DNA of 53,356 bases from Vibrio ruber DSM 16370. Lineage in GTDB: Bacteria > Pseudomonadota > Gammaproteobacteria > Enterobacterales > Vibrionaceae. The position numbers and the translations under genes were made by a program. Below are positions 53,123 to 53,356 of the stretch, one piece after another; the stretch's first letter is position 1, and every line of letters begins with the position of its first letter. The notes under the pieces are model-generated. The model was not told the DNA's origin and made no database searches. It worked only from the letters and a program-made list of their open reading frames with translations. Location: contig NZ_FULE01000004.1 in NCBI RefSeq assembly GCF_900163965.1, forward strand, positions 1 to 53,356, in the 5' to 3' direction.

Positions 53123-53356
53123 TGACCTGCCCCCAAGAATTAATCCAAAATTTCATTAGTAATGCTTATTAAATCACCATTGTTCGTTACTGTTCTTGTG
53201 GTTGCTGCAAACTCAGATGGAGTCAGATAATCCAGTGCTGAGTGAGGACGATTTTCATTGTAATCCATACGCCAGCTACTGATGAGTTCACGAGCATGAC
53301 TCAGATCCCGAAACCAATGTTCGTTTAAACATTCATCGCGGAACTTTCCGTTAAAG
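53123..53356 (-). mobile_element. IS3-family insertion sequence, one end
   Basis: The element begins with TGACCTGCCCCCAAG at 53123, which resembles the terminal inverted repeats of IS407-like IS3 elements, and continues beyond the window edge. It is oriented with its transposase end nearest the interrupted gene. Target duplication cannot be seen because the far end is missing. Confidence 0.85.
53140..53356 (-). CDS. IS3-family transposase OrfB, C-terminal fragment
   Basis: The last 71 codons of an integrase-type DDE transposase, running out of the window upstream. The text FNGKFRDECLNEHWF, ISSWRMDYNENRPHSALDYL and TPSEFA is the characteristic C-terminal part of IS3-family OrfB proteins, just after the catalytic Glu. 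It ends with TAA at 53140-53142. Confidence 0.92.
   Translation of the reverse strand, partial: FNGKFRDECLNEHWFRDLSHARELISSWRMDYNENRPHSALDYLTPSEFAATTRTVTNNGDLISITNEILD

Overview
The window looks like chromosomal DNA of a gammaproteobacterium, most likely a Vibrio or a close relative. The evidence is indirect: the mix of AhpC/AhpF, anaerobic NrdDG, MacAB with an outer-membrane factor, UPF0319 and DUF3750 proteins, several chemotaxis receptors, and gammaproteobacterial FNR, NrdR and OxyR sites. There are no rRNA or tRNA genes and no CRISPR array. Both ends lie in insertion sequences: the tail of an IS4-type transposase on the left, and the end of an IS3-family element on the right that interrupts a gene.

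Layout. 0.3-5.4 kb: azoreductase, a soluble PAS-PAS chemotaxis-type receptor, an EAL phosphodiesterase, a conserved hypothetical gene and a secreted arabinanase. 5.6-8.5 kb: two related-looking small secreted proteins on either side of a GNAT-nitrilase fusion. 8.6-13.5 kb: two DEAD-box helicases, a lipoprotein, a P-loop kinase-like protein and a SnoaL-like protein with a 16-bp tandem repeat upstream. 14.2-18.5 kb: a YdeP-type molybdopterin oxidoreductase convergent with an iron-sulfur/FAD oxidoreductase. 19-23.7 kb: peroxide and formaldehyde defence (AhpF, AhpC with an upstream OxyR site, glutathione-independent formaldehyde dehydrogenase). 24-28.2 kb: a yegTUVW-like module (nucleoside-type transporter, ADP-ribosylglycohydrolase, PfkB kinase, GntR regulator). 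28.3-35 kb: a BigR/SqrR-like regulator between a DUF2892 plus CoA-disulfide reductase/rhodanese operon and an RND efflux pair. 35.2-37.8 kb: nrdDG with an FNR site and paired NrdR boxes. 38.4-43.4 kb: an SH3-like protein and a macA-macB-outer membrane factor operon. 43.8-49.4 kb: an IS200-like/RAYT-type transposase, a coiled-coil lipoprotein, a UPF0319 protein, a small exported protein and guanine deaminase. 50.3-53.1 kb: a chemoreceptor, a membrane-anchored NMT1-like binding protein and the truncated start of a third gene.

The most distinctive feature is a short motif, consensus near GGACAGACACTT and often preceded by TTATAA or TTAC/TAA, present in more than 20 copies. It is in many intergenic spaces, in inverted orientation on both sides of the RAYT-type transposase, in a four-copy cluster near 19.6 kb, and inside coding sequence, notably three times within 85 bp in the signal-peptide region of the RND adaptor gene. 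I read it as a transposase-linked repeat family that has spread through the region and been tolerated in or incorporated into some proteins; the link to the transposase is inference.

Other points of interest are a 16-codon leader ORF with a self-complementary Shine-Dalgarno region upstream of the YdeP-type gene, the persulfide-sensor-like regulator placed to control an RND pump, and the chemoreceptor/anchored binding protein pair without ABC partners. All functions are inferred from sequence motifs and remembered family features; no database search was run.
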